A DNA stretch of 64,000 nt, from contig NZ_BCQT01000002.1 of NCBI RefSeq assembly GCF_001552215.1, positions 310,001 to 374,000 of the forward strand, given 5' to 3'. The notes beneath the pieces are model-generated. The model was not told the DNA's origin. It saw only the letters and a list, made by a program, of their open reading frames with translations, and searched no databases. This document shows, piece after piece, positions 8,685 to 16,922 of the stretch. The stretch's first letter is position 1; every line of letters starts with the position of its first letter. The DNA comes from Actinomadura macra NBRC 14102 (GTDB taxonomy: Bacteria; Actinomycetota; Actinomycetes; Streptosporangiales; Streptosporangiaceae). Both the position numbers and the translations under genes were made by a program.

Positions 8685-10107
8685 CGAGCCAGGACAGCTC
8701 GTCCGGCAGTCCTATGCGTTCGGGCGCGCGCGCGGGCAGGTAGGCCAGGCTGAGTGCGCTGGTGTGGGCCAGCAAGACCCAGTCGAAGCGGGTCCAGGGG
8801 AGCAGCGCCAGGAGCGCCCAGCCGAACCCGTCGTACCAGGGCAGTTCGTAGGGGGCCGCCAGGAGCCAGGCGAGGATCAGGGCTGCGGCTATCCGGTGTT
8901 GGTCTTCTTCGCTCCTCGGCAGCGCGCGCGCCAGCAGGACGAACAGGATGACGCCGAGCACCATCGAGCCGATCTTGATGACGGTGCGGTGCTCGCCTCG
9001 TCCCAGCAGGACGTCCACCAGATGCCAGGGAGTGGCGAGCGAGACCATGTTGCTCGCCTGGCTGACCTGGTCCAGCGCGTGGGGGCCCGCGAGCAGGTAC
9101 GAGGCCGTCGCCACGACCGTCGCGCCGCCGACCAGGGCGACCAGACCCGTCACCGCCCTGCGGTTCCGGGACGACCAGGCGTCGCGCAGCAGCGTCCAGG
9201 CCGGTCCGCCGCCCACCAGCGCGGCGGGCAGCTTGATCGCGGCACCGGCGCCGATCAGCGCGCCCGCGGCGAGCGCCCGGCCCGGCCCCGGTGCCCGTCC
9301 GGTGAAGATCGCGAGGGCCGCCACCATGGGAGCTATCGCCAGGACGTCGTTGTGCGCGCCCGAGACCAGGTGGTACAGCAGCAGCGGATTGCACGTCCAC
9401 AGCAGGGCGGTGCGCAGGCGCCGCTCCTCGCTCCGGGACGTCCGGTAGAGGATGAGGGCCGTCAAGGCGAACGCGAGCGTGTTGATCAGGGACAGCACGA
9501 ACACCGTCAGCCGCACCGACCCGCCGCCGATCCACGAGGCGAACGCCTGGGACCCGGTCGCGATCGGCCCGTACACCGACGGGGTGAAGCGCCATTCCTC
9601 GGGCGCACCGGCCACGGGGTCGCCGGCCATGTCCACGGCGCGTGTGACGTACGGATCGTGTCCTGTCGCCGCCATCCGCCCGTACGAGGCGTAGTTCAGA
9701 TGGTCGGTGGACCCGGCCGGCGGCAGGCACGTGAACGCCACCGCGGCCAGCAACCCGGCGACGACGAGCGGGAACGCCCGTACCCGCCAGCCGCGCCCGA
9801 CGCCGGCGAAGCACAGCCCGAGCCCGGCGGTCCCCATCAGGACACCGGCGACGGCCAGCCCGATCACCACGTACGGCGAGGGATGGGCATCCAGCGAGTA
9901 GGGCGGCCGGCCGCTCCTTCCCGCCAGCGAGGGCACGAACGCCGACGGACCCAGCAGCGCCGTGGCGAGGAAACACGCGACGGCGGCGCCGATGGCACAA
10001 AGCCCGGCGGTCCCGATCTTCTGTCCGTGGCCCGTCCCCTCGGCGGGGTCGTCGTCTGGGGGGCTTGCGTGGCCCGCGCGGGACGCGCCAGGGCCGGGAC
10101 GGGTCAT
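8548..10107 (-). CDS. Polyprenol-phosphate-mannose-dependent mannosyltransferase, MptA/MptB-like
   Basis: The 519-residue protein has about 13 membrane segments and the MptA/B landmarks in the first outer loop: DHLNYASYGRMAATGHDPY and the later TPSVYGPIATG. Family members extend alpha-1,6-mannan cores from polyprenyl-phospho-mannose outside the membrane. The ATG start overlaps the stop of the GT2 gene (4 bases), so the pair is coupled; the GT2 enzyme could supply or modify its lipid donor. The 3' end runs 137 bases into the convergent upstream membrane-protein gene, and both reading frames look intact there. Confidence 0.8.
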   Translation of the reverse strand: MTRPGPGASRAGHASPPDDDPAEGTGHGQKIGTAGLCAIGAAVACFLATALLGPSAFVPSLAGRSGRPPYSLDAHPSPYVVIGLAVAGVLMGTAGLGLCFAGVGRGWRVRAFPLVVAGLLAAVAFTCLPPAGSTDHLNYASYGRMAATGHDPYVTRAVDMAGDPVAGAPEEWRFTPSVYGPIATGSQAFASWIGGGSVRLTVFVLSLINTLAFALTALILYRTSRSEERRLRTALLWTCNPLLLYHLVSGAHNDVLAIAPMVAALAIFTGRAPGPGRALAAGALIGAGAAIKLPAALVGGGPAWTLLRDAWSSRNRRAVTGLVALVGGATVVATASYLLAGPHALDQVSQASNMVSLATPWHLVDVLLGRGEHRTVIKIGSMVLGVILFVLLARALPRSEEDQHRIAAALILAWLLAAPYELPWYDGFGWALLALLPWTRFDWVLLAHTSALSLAYLPARAPERIGLPDELSWLVTVVRPTVIPWTLLAVLAALTVLCLRSGRAPATGRPPRASAGSPG

Positions 10108-10835
10108 CGCCTGCGGCCGCCCAGGCGGGCGAGTTGTCCTGCCACCATGGGCTCGCGGACGGCGAGGGCCCTGGCCACGTCACGGAACTGCCGTGCCCGG
10201 TGCACCTGCGCACGCCAGTCGGTGCCGGTCGCGCGGTGCGCCAGCGGCACCTCCACCTCCGTCACCCGGAAGCCCTTGCGCAGCAGGTCGATGGTGAGCG
10301 CGGTCTCCACGCCGAAGCCGGGGGCCAGGGGGAGCGCGGCGTCGAACGCGGCCCGCGTCAGGCAGCGTTGCCCGTTGAGCGGCTGTGTGGCCTCCCAGCC
10401 GGTGGCGCGCCTGATCCCGTCCCGGGACAGGCGGACGACGAACCCGTGCCCGCCGAGCTTCACCGTCGAGGAGAACGCCGCGATCGTCATGTCCGCCTCG
10501 CCGGCCCGTACCGGCTCGACCAGCGGTGCCGCCTCGTGGGCGGTCTCGGCGAGGTCGGCGTCCAGGAACAGCAGGTGACGCGGCTGGTCGAGGTCCTCGT
10601 CCAGCAGCCGGACGGCCTCCGCTCCGCTCTCCATCGCCGCGCCCTTGCCGCGGTTGCGGCCGTGCCGCACGACCCGCGCCCCGGCCTGCCGTGCGACCCG
10701 TCCGGTGCCGTCGGACGAGCCGTCGTCGACCACCACGACCAGGCCGGCGCCGGGCAGTTCCTGCGCGGCCTTGACGGTGGCCGCGATCCGGTCGGCCTCG
10801 TCCTTGGCCGGGATGATCACCGCTACGTCCTGCAT
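10104..10835 (-). CDS. GT2 glycosyltransferase, glucosyl-3-phosphoglycerate synthase/dolichol-P-mannose-synthase-like
   Basis: The 243-residue GT-A enzyme starts with AVIIPAKDEADRIAAT, followed by VVVVDDGSSDGTG (nucleotide binding) and LLFLDADL (the metal-binding DxD). There are no membrane helices, so it works in the cytosol or at its inner face. A role in making the lipid-linked or soluble sugar donor for the coupled mannosyltransferase is inferred from the 4-base overlap with that gene. I placed the start at the ATG at 10835 (MQDVAVI), because the residues before it lack coding character. Confidence 0.8.
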   Translation of the reverse strand: MQDVAVIIPAKDEADRIAATVKAAQELPGAGLVVVVDDGSSDGTGRVARQAGARVVRHGRNRGKGAAMESGAEAVRLLDEDLDQPRHLLFLDADLAETAHEAAPLVEPVRAGEADMTIAAFSSTVKLGGHGFVVRLSRDGIRRATGWEATQPLNGQRCLTRAAFDAALPLAPGFGVETALTIDLLRKGFRVTEVEVPLAHRATGTDWRAQVHRARQFRDVARALAVREPMVAGQLARLGGRRR

Positions 10836-10881
10836 ACCGTGATCGTAGTGCGGCCCGCGCGGTGGCGTCCGCAAAGCGCGA

Positions 10882-10907
10882 CGGCCCGCGGGTATCCCCG
10901 CGGGCCG
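10882..10907 (-). terminator. Terminator of the STAS gene
   Basis: CGGCCCGCGGG at 10882-10892 and CCCGCGGGCCG at 10897-10907 form a perfect 11-bp stem with a four-base loop. It lies 19 bases after the STAS gene stop and before the GT2 gene. Confidence 0.6.
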
Positions 10908-10925
10908 CCTTCCGGGTTGGGACGG

Positions 10926-11270
10926 TCAGCCGGCGTCCAGCGCCGGCGCCGCATCGATGACGGTGAAGACGGTGTCGAGTCCGGTGACCTGGAGGATCCG
11001 CTTCACGGCCGGACGCGGAGCGGCGAGCTCGAGCGCGCCGCCCTGCTCCTTGAGCCGCTTCATGGCCGCAAGGAGCACGTTCATGCCGGTCGAGTCACAG
11101 AACTCGACACCGCCCAGATCGACCACGATGCGGTTGACCTGGTCGCGCAGCAGGCCCGCGAGGGCCGCCTGCAACCTGGGTGCGGTGTACAGGTCGAGTT
11201 CGCCGGTCGCCGTGACGACGGCGTGACCACCCTGAGACGCAGTCGAGACGTTCAACTCCACGTTCGGCAC
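10926..11270 (-). CDS. STAS-domain anti-sigma factor antagonist, BldG-like
   Basis: The 114-residue protein is a single STAS domain. VVDLGGVEFCDSTGMNVLLAA holds the serine that an anti-sigma kinase phosphorylates (Ser in DSTG). In this family the unphosphorylated form binds the anti-sigma kinase and frees a sigma factor. The length and the N-terminal ELNVSTASQGGHAVVTATGELDL fit BldG and related actinobacterial proteins. No kinase gene is adjacent; the nearest candidate is the HATPase gene at 21.6 kb. The start is ATG; the upstream 240 bases hold no other gene. Confidence 0.9.
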   Translation of the reverse strand: MPNVELNVSTASQGGHAVVTATGELDLYTAPRLQAALAGLLRDQVNRIVVDLGGVEFCDSTGMNVLLAAMKRLKEQGGALELAAPRPAVKRILQVTGLDTVFTVIDAAPALDAG

Positions 11271-11513
11271 ACTATCTCGCCGAAGGCGTGCGGGCCAGAC
11301 AGTTCACCAAGTCCCGTGTGGCGCGGGCGTGTCCGGGACGCGTCGCCGCTGGAACAGCCCGTACGCTTTGTGAACTACGTTGAGTGATGATGTGGTTTCG
11401 GGTGTCCGTGATGGTGACGGCCGGTCCGGCGTTCTGCGTGGTTCCACCTCGCGGAGCGTCCGAGTAGGGAAGGCTGGGCGCGTGCAACAGCGGCTTGAGG
11501 AGGTGCGCAGCAC

Positions 11514-11885
11514 GTGAAGGCCGATCGAGCGACGGACCCGAGAGAGACCCGGCTCCGCGAGCGACTGGAAACGATCCGCGCGCGCTCGGAGAAGTCCACG
11601 TCCTGGCGGTCTTCCACGCGGTACCTGTACCGCCTGGTGAACAAACACGGCTTCGTCCCGGTCCGGACCCGGCTCGCCCGCGAGGACATCGCCTTCCTCG
11701 CCGGCGCACGCGACGAGGTGATCGCGTTCGCCGACCTGGGAATTCGCCTGCTCGAACTGCACCGCCCCCAGGAGGCGGGCGGCATCACCAGCGATCCCGA
11801 CAGCCCCATCCAGCGCTGCCGCGCGTGCATGTGGCGCTGGCCCTGCCCCACCTTCCGCGCGGTGGACGACGCCGTAGACAAGTAA
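11514..11885 (+). CDS. Conserved actinobacterial hypothetical protein with C-terminal CxxC/WPCP motif
   Basis: The 123-residue protein is helical and charged, with the sequence RCRACMWRWPCPTF close to its C-terminus. The three cysteines could bind a metal or form a disulfide. I know similar proteins from other actinobacteria but no function. The start is GTG with GAGGAGG about 12 bases upstream, somewhat far. It runs divergently from the STAS gene. Confidence 0.75.
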   Translation: MKADRATDPRETRLRERLETIRARSEKSTSWRSSTRYLYRLVNKHGFVPVRTRLAREDIAFLAGARDEVIAFADLGIRLLELHRPQEAGGITSDPDSPIQRCRACMWRWPCPTFRAVDDAVDK

Positions 11886-11954
11886 GCCGTAGACAAGTAG
11901 TACGCACAGGCCGGGGCAAGCAGACCCTTCGGACGGGATCGCAGCGGACACGGC

Positions 11955-13070
11955 TTAGACGTGGAGGGGGAGACGGACCTCGAAGCGGCAGCCGGGGCCC
12001 TCGTTCGCGACGCCGATCCTGCCGGCGTGGGCCTCGACGATGCCGCGGGCGATGGCGAGGCCGAGACCGGCGCCGCCCCCGGGCGTGCGGGCGGCCTCCC
12101 CGCGGAACGCCACGTCGAACACGCGCGGCAGATCCTCCTCGGGGATGCCCCCGCAGGCGTCGGCGACCGTCACCCGGGCCTCGCCGTCCCGAACCTCACC
12201 GATGATCTCCACCGCGCCGTCGCTCGGAGTGTGCCTGATCGCGTTCACCACGAGGTTGCGGAGCGCCCGGCCGAGCTCCCCCGAGTCCACCTGGACGGGC
12301 AGCCCCTCCCGGACGTCGCCGTGGACGCGCACCCCCTTGGCCCGTGCGAGCGGTTCCGCCCCCGCGACGGCCTCGGCGACCAGATCCGCGAGGCCCACGC
12401 GCCGCCGCGACAGCCGCAGCGCGCCCGCGTGGATCCGGGACAGCTCGAACAGGTCGTCCACCATCTCGGTGAGCCGCTCCACCTCGACCCGGATCCGCTC
12501 GTGGTAGCGCCGGACGGTGCCCGGGTCGGCGACCACCCCGTCCTCCAGCGCCTCGGCCATCGCGCGCAGCCCGGCCAGCGGCGTGCGCAGGTCGTGGCTC
12601 ACCCAGGCGACCAGCTCGCGGCGGCTGGCCTCCAGGGCCTGCTCGCGCTCGTGCGCGGCGGCCAGCCGGTCGTAGGCGGCCTCCAGTTCGCGGGACAGCT
12701 CGGCCAGTTCGGCGGGCAGGTGTGCGGCCGGGGGGCGGAACCGGTCCGCGCGGACGGCCTCGACCAGCACCCGGTTCGCGGCCACCAGGCGCCGCCCGAG
12801 CAGCACGGACACCGCCATCGCGACCAGCCCCGCGGTCGTCACCACCGCCAGCACGACCGAGCGGTCATGATCGTTCAGCAGCATCAGGTACGAGATCACG
12901 AGGATGCCCGAGATCATCGCCAGTACCGTCGCCGCGCCCACGACGATCAGCTGGACGGCCACCGACCGCCCGCGCAGCGCGTACAGCAGGCCGAGCGCGA
13001 CCCCCGCGACGACCAACGCGGCCGACGCGGCGTAGAACACGACCCACAGCAGGTCCTCGAACGGGATCAT
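11955..13070 (-). CDS. Sensor histidine kinase
   Basis: The 371-residue protein has three hydrophobic N-terminal segments (about residues 8-100), then a short linker and coiled coil, the H box in WVSHDLRTPLAGLRA with the phospho-accepting His, an N box in LVVNAIRHTPSDG, and G boxes in DACGGIPEEDLPRVF and GAGLGLAIARGIVEAH. It has no large external domain, so the stimulus is probably in or at the membrane. It is 7 bases downstream of its response regulator and belongs to the same operon. The signal is unknown. Confidence 0.92.
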   Translation of the reverse strand: MIPFEDLLWVVFYAASAALVVAGVALGLLYALRGRSVAVQLIVVGAATVLAMISGILVISYLMLLNDHDRSVVLAVVTTAGLVAMAVSVLLGRRLVAANRVLVEAVRADRFRPPAAHLPAELAELSRELEAAYDRLAAAHEREQALEASRRELVAWVSHDLRTPLAGLRAMAEALEDGVVADPGTVRRYHERIRVEVERLTEMVDDLFELSRIHAGALRLSRRRVGLADLVAEAVAGAEPLARAKGVRVHGDVREGLPVQVDSGELGRALRNLVVNAIRHTPSDGAVEIIGEVRDGEARVTVADACGGIPEEDLPRVFDVAFRGEAARTPGGGAGLGLAIARGIVEAHAGRIGVANEGPGCRFEVRLPLHV

Positions 13071-13077
13071 CGGTCCC

Positions 13078-13773
13078 CTACCGCGGCTCGTACCGGTAGC
13101 CGACGCCCCAGACCGTGACGATACGGCGCGGCGTGGTCGGGTCGTCCTCGATCTTCTCGCGGAGCCTCCGGACGTGGACGGTGACCGTGGACGAGTCGCC
13201 GAACGTCCAGTCCCAGACGCGTTCGAGCAGCTCGTCGCGGGTGAACGCCTGCCGCGGGTGGCGCAGCAGGAACGCCAGCAGGTCGAACTCGCGGGCGGTG
13301 AGCGCCAGCCGCGCGCCGCGCCTGGTCGCCTCGTGCGCGCCGACGTCGACGACCAGGTCGCCGTCGCGCAGCGGCCCCCCGGGCCCGGTCGGGACGAGCG
13401 CGCCGCGCGCCCGCCGCAGCACCGACCGGACGCGCAGCGCCAGCTCGCGGGGGCTGAACGGCTTGGTCACGTAGTCGTCGGCGCCGGTCTCCAGCCCGAC
13501 GAGACGGTCGGTCTCCGTGCCGAGCGCGGTCAGCATCACGATCGGCACGGTCGAGGTCTCGCGGAGCCGCCGGCACACCTCCAGCCCGTCCATGCCCGGC
13601 AGCATCAGGTCCAGGACGACGAGGTCGGGCGGGTGGTCGCGGGCCTCGCGCAGCGCCGCCCGTCCGTCCGCGACGCAACTGACCTCGTGGCCGTCGCGCG
13701 CCAGGTAGCGGGCGACGACCTCGGCCACCGTCGGGTCGTCGTCGACCACGAGGACGCGGCCGGCGTGGGTCAC
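13078..13773 (-). CDS. OmpR-family response regulator
   Basis: The 231-residue protein has a receiver domain with the acidic pair in VVDDDPT, the phospho-acceptor Asp in LVVLDLMLPGMDG, a Thr in VMLTALG and Lys in YVTKPFSPREL. The C-terminal winged helix includes LTAREFDLLAFLLRHPRQAFTRDELLERVW and the DNA-recognition helix in TVTVHVRRLREKIE. It forms a two-component system with the kinase directly downstream. Confidence 0.95.
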   Translation of the reverse strand: MTHAGRVLVVDDDPTVAEVVARYLARDGHEVSCVADGRAALREARDHPPDLVVLDLMLPGMDGLEVCRRLRETSTVPIVMLTALGTETDRLVGLETGADDYVTKPFSPRELALRVRSVLRRARGALVPTGPGGPLRDGDLVVDVGAHEATRRGARLALTAREFDLLAFLLRHPRQAFTRDELLERVWDWTFGDSSTVTVHVRRLREKIEDDPTTPRRIVTVWGVGYRYEPR

Positions 13774-14039
13774 GGGCCGCCGTCCCGCCCGGACGCGCGC
13801 GGAGAGGTCATCCCTTCACGCTACGGGGCCGAGCTGCGATCACACCGGTCCCGTCACCACTCCGTAAGGAATTGATCCAGCTCCGTATGAAACTGGGGCG
13901 GAGCCGTTCCCGTAGCCGGCTCAGGGTGCGGCCCCGGGGACGCCTCAGGGTGGCCCTCCGCCGAACGGCGGGCCGGAGGGTGTCCAGGGTCGTCCCCTGG
14001 TGTGATGACGATCAACGGGGCACCGCATACGGTGAGGTC
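13774..14039. other. Intergenic region between divergent genes
   Basis: These 266 bases separate the response regulator start from the small membrane protein start, so they must hold both promoters. I see GC-rich inverted repeats around 13975-14000 but no clear operator. Confidence 0.3.
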
Positions 14040-14210
14040 ATGGGAAAGACAATCCTGACAATCCTTGGTGTCGTGCTCGCGATCTGGCTGGCGATGAGCG
14101 TGATCGGCGCCCTCATCTCCATGCTGAAGCTCTTCTTCTTCATCGGGTTCGTCGCCGTGCTGGTCGTCCTCGCGGTGACCCTGGTCTCCAAGATGTCCAA
14201 GAGCCGATAG
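14040..14210 (+). CDS. Small two-helix membrane protein
   Basis: The 56-residue product is almost entirely hydrophobic: one helix at residues about 4-22 and a second at about 27-48, with a basic C-terminus (SKMSKSR). The ATG follows a purine-poor leader with GTGAGGTC just upstream. I do not recognise a family. It sits divergent from the two-component system and could be one of its targets, which is an inference from position. Confidence 0.6.
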   Translation: MGKTILTILGVVLAIWLAMSVIGALISMLKLFFFIGFVAVLVVLAVTLVSKMSKSR

Positions 14211-14295
14211 CGGACGGTCCACTGCTCTTGTCGAGCCCGCCGCGTACCCGGATGATGCGCAGTAACCAGGCGGCCGTCGGCGAAAGGACCTACCC

Positions 14296-15852
14296 GTGCC
14301 GGGTCTGACTGAGGTGCTGCGCGAGCGCGCGGACCGGCATCCCGACCGCGTCGCGTTCATCGCGGGCGACGTCCAGATCACCTACCGGGACTTCGACCGG
14401 CGCGTCGACCGGGCCGCCGCGGCGCTGGCGGCGTCCGGGATCGGCCGCGGCGACCGCGTCGCGATCCTCGACAAGAACTCCCTCGAATACGCCGAACAGA
14501 TGTTCGGCGCGGCGCGGATCGGGGCCGTCCAGGTGCCGGTCAACTACCGGCTGGCGCCGGACGAGGTCGCCTACGTCGTCAACAACGCGCAGGCGAAGGC
14601 CTTCATCGTCGGGTCGGAGTTCGTCCCCGTCCTGGACGCGGTCGCGGGAAAGCTGGAGCACACCGCCCACACGCTGGTCATCGGCGGTACCGGGCACGCC
14701 CACCGCGACTACGCCGCCTGGCTGGCCGAGGCGGACGCGGCCCCGTCCGAGATCGACGTCGACACCGCCGAGGTGTTCGTCCAGCTCTACTCGTCCGGCA
14801 CCACGGGCCTGCCCAAGGGCGTGATGCTGACGCACGACAACTTCATCTCGATCCTGCCGCTGACCCACGATGCGTGGGGCATCGACGACACGTCCGTGAT
14901 GGCGGTCGCGATGCCGATGTACCACGTCGCGGGCAGCGCGCTCACCGTCTGCGTGATCTTCGACGGCATCACCGGTGTGATCAACCGCGAGCCGGACCCG
15001 ACCGCCATCGCCCGCGCGATCGAGCGGCACCGCGTCACGCACATCTTCCTCGTCCCGGTGCTGATGCAGTTCATGCAACTGCTCCCGGAGGTGGCCGAGG
15101 CCGACATGTCGAGCCTCCAGCTGCTGCTCTACGGGGCGTCGCCGATCGGGGAGGACGTCCTGCGCGGCGCCATGCGGATGCTGCCGGGCACCGGGTTCAT
15201 GCAGGTCTACGGGCTGACGGAGACCACGGGCGCGATCACGATGCTGCCCGTGCGCGACCACGACCCCGATGGCCCGAACCCGCACCGGCTGCGCAGCGCG
15301 GGACTGCCCAACCCGTCCTGCACGCTCAAGGTCGTCGATCCGGGGACGCAGGAGGAACTGCCGCTCGGCCAGGTCGGCGAGATCCTGTGCCGCACCCCGC
15401 AGAACATGAAGGGCTACTGGGAGATGCCCGAGGCGACCGCGTCCGCGCTGCTGCCGGGCGGCTGGTTCCGGACGGGCGACGCCGGTTACCTCGACGTGGA
15501 CGGTTACCTCTACATCCACGACCGCATCAAAGACATGATCATCTCCGGGGGTGAGAACGTCTACCCGGCCGAGGTCGAGAACGCCCTGCTGACTCATCCC
15601 GCCGTGACCGACTGCGCGGTCATCGGCGTCCCGGACGAGCAGTGGGGTGAGACGCCGAAGGCGCTCGTCGTGCTCTCCGCGGACGTTTCCGACGCCGATC
15701 TCATCGGCCACTGCCGCGAGAACATCGCCCACTTCAAGTGCCCGACCTCGATCGAGCGCCGCGAGTCGATCCCCCGCAACCCCACCGGGAAGATCCTCAA
15801 GCGCGAGCTCCGTGCCCCCTACTGGCAGGACCACGAACGCGCGGTCAACTGA
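14296..15852 (+). CDS. Long-chain acyl-CoA synthetase / AMP-dependent ligase
   Basis: The 518-residue protein is a complete ANL-superfamily adenylating enzyme. LYSSGTTGLPKGVMLTH is the P-loop-like A3 motif, QVYGLTETTG the A5 motif, WFRTGDAGYLD the A7 motif, and PRNPTGKILKREL contains the catalytic A10 lysine. These enzymes form acyl-AMP and then acyl-CoA from fatty or aromatic acids. The substrate is not fixed by sequence. The GTG start is preceded by GAAAGGA. It converges on the endonuclease-fold gene with only 10 bases between. Confidence 0.9.
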   Translation: MPGLTEVLRERADRHPDRVAFIAGDVQITYRDFDRRVDRAAAALAASGIGRGDRVAILDKNSLEYAEQMFGAARIGAVQVPVNYRLAPDEVAYVVNNAQAKAFIVGSEFVPVLDAVAGKLEHTAHTLVIGGTGHAHRDYAAWLAEADAAPSEIDVDTAEVFVQLYSSGTTGLPKGVMLTHDNFISILPLTHDAWGIDDTSVMAVAMPMYHVAGSALTVCVIFDGITGVINREPDPTAIARAIERHRVTHIFLVPVLMQFMQLLPEVAEADMSSLQLLLYGASPIGEDVLRGAMRMLPGTGFMQVYGLTETTGAITMLPVRDHDPDGPNPHRLRSAGLPNPSCTLKVVDPGTQEELPLGQVGEILCRTPQNMKGYWEMPEATASALLPGGWFRTGDAGYLDVDGYLYIHDRIKDMIISGGENVYPAEVENALLTHPAVTDCAVIGVPDEQWGETPKALVVLSADVSDADLIGHCRENIAHFKCPTSIERRESIPRNPTGKILKRELRAPYWQDHERAVN

Positions 15853-15862
15853 ACGCCGTGGG

Positions 15863-16765
15863 CTACCGGAAGTGGATCACCGCCGACAGGGGGCGGTGGT
15901 CGGAGGAGGTGACCGGGACGGCCGGGACACTGCACGAGGCCACGGCGTTCTTGGTGACGAACAGGTAGTCGGCCTTGTCGGTGGCGGTACCCCGCCAGTC
16001 CTGAACGGTTCTGGCGCCGATCCGGGCCCCGCCGGTCCCCTGGTCGCACTCGGAGTAGGAACGGTACAGCGGGTCGAGTACCGCGCTGCCGGGGCCGTCG
16101 GTCAGGTCACCGCCGACGACGACACGGGTGCCGATCCCGGCGAGTGGACCCAGAGTGTCGACCTGCTTCTGCCGCCACTCGCCGCTCGGGTCCTCGCCTG
16201 CGGCACTGAACTGCGTCGCGCAGACCCGGGTGTTCCAGGACGGTACGTCGCCGCACACCGCGACCCGTCCCGTCCCGGCGGGGGAGGGCAGGGGGGAGGT
16301 GCGGACGCCGGTGATCGGCGCCGCCGCCCCGACGGCCACACCGAGCCGCCCCTGCCCGTCCGCGCAGGAGGGCCCTGTGCTGAACGGCGCGAAGGCCCAG
16401 CCCCACCGCGCCAGCCTGCCGGTCTTCTTGAGGGTCTGGACCTGCCCGGAGCAGACCTCCTGGAGGAACACCGCGGTCGGCCTGACCTTGCGTCCGCCGA
16501 CCTCGGTCCCGTTGATCTGCTGGACGATCCGCTGCGTGAGCTCCGCGGGCCGCGCGCCGAGCGGGCAGCCGGGCCCGGGTGCGCCGCACACGTTCCACGT
16601 CATCGCGCTGACCGTCACCGCGGACACCTCGCGTACCCCGTCGGCGTGCGCGGGACCGCCGCCGCCGGGCAGCCCGTCGATGGCGGCGCCGGCGCCCGCC
16701 GCGGCGACCACCGCGGCGGCTCCGCAGACCGAGAGCAGGGGAATCAGGGCGCGGGGGACTCGCAC
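15863..16765 (-). CDS. Secreted endonuclease/exonuclease/phosphatase-fold protein
   Basis: The 300-residue protein begins with a signal peptide (RALIPLLSVCGAAAVVAAAGAGA). The mature part has the EEP fold: VTAMTWNVCG with the first Asn, FLQEVCSGQ with the metal-binding Glu, VVGGDLTDGPG (the GDLN-like motif) and a final SSDHRPLSAVI containing the catalytic Asp-His. It also has several cysteine pairs, consistent with an exported protein. The substrate could be DNA or a phosphodiester. The GTG start has GGAG five bases upstream. Confidence 0.8.
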   Translation of the reverse strand: MRVPRALIPLLSVCGAAAVVAAAGAGAAIDGLPGGGGPAHADGVREVSAVTVSAMTWNVCGAPGPGCPLGARPAELTQRIVQQINGTEVGGRKVRPTAVFLQEVCSGQVQTLKKTGRLARWGWAFAPFSTGPSCADGQGRLGVAVGAAAPITGVRTSPLPSPAGTGRVAVCGDVPSWNTRVCATQFSAAGEDPSGEWRQKQVDTLGPLAGIGTRVVVGGDLTDGPGSAVLDPLYRSYSECDQGTGGARIGARTVQDWRGTATDKADYLFVTKNAVASCSVPAVPVTSSDHRPLSAVIHFR

Positions 16766-16871
16766 ACGGTCTCCAGAATGGGGGTTTCACCGGGAATGAT
16801 GTCGAAATCCCACCACATCAAGATCGCTTTCGCCAGCCGTTCGCGACGGCTCGATCGTGAGAATTTCGAAG

Positions 16872-16898
16872 GCCCGGCGGACGGGTCGTCCGCCGGGC
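16872..16898 (-). terminator. Terminator of the EF-Tu paralogue
   Basis: GCCCGGCGGAC at 16872-16882 and GTCCGCCGGGC at 16888-16898 form a perfect 11-bp stem with a five-base loop, 25 bases downstream of the EF-Tu stop codon. Confidence 0.6.
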
Positions 16899-16922
16899 TC
16901 CGACTCCTGGTCGAGCAGCCGG

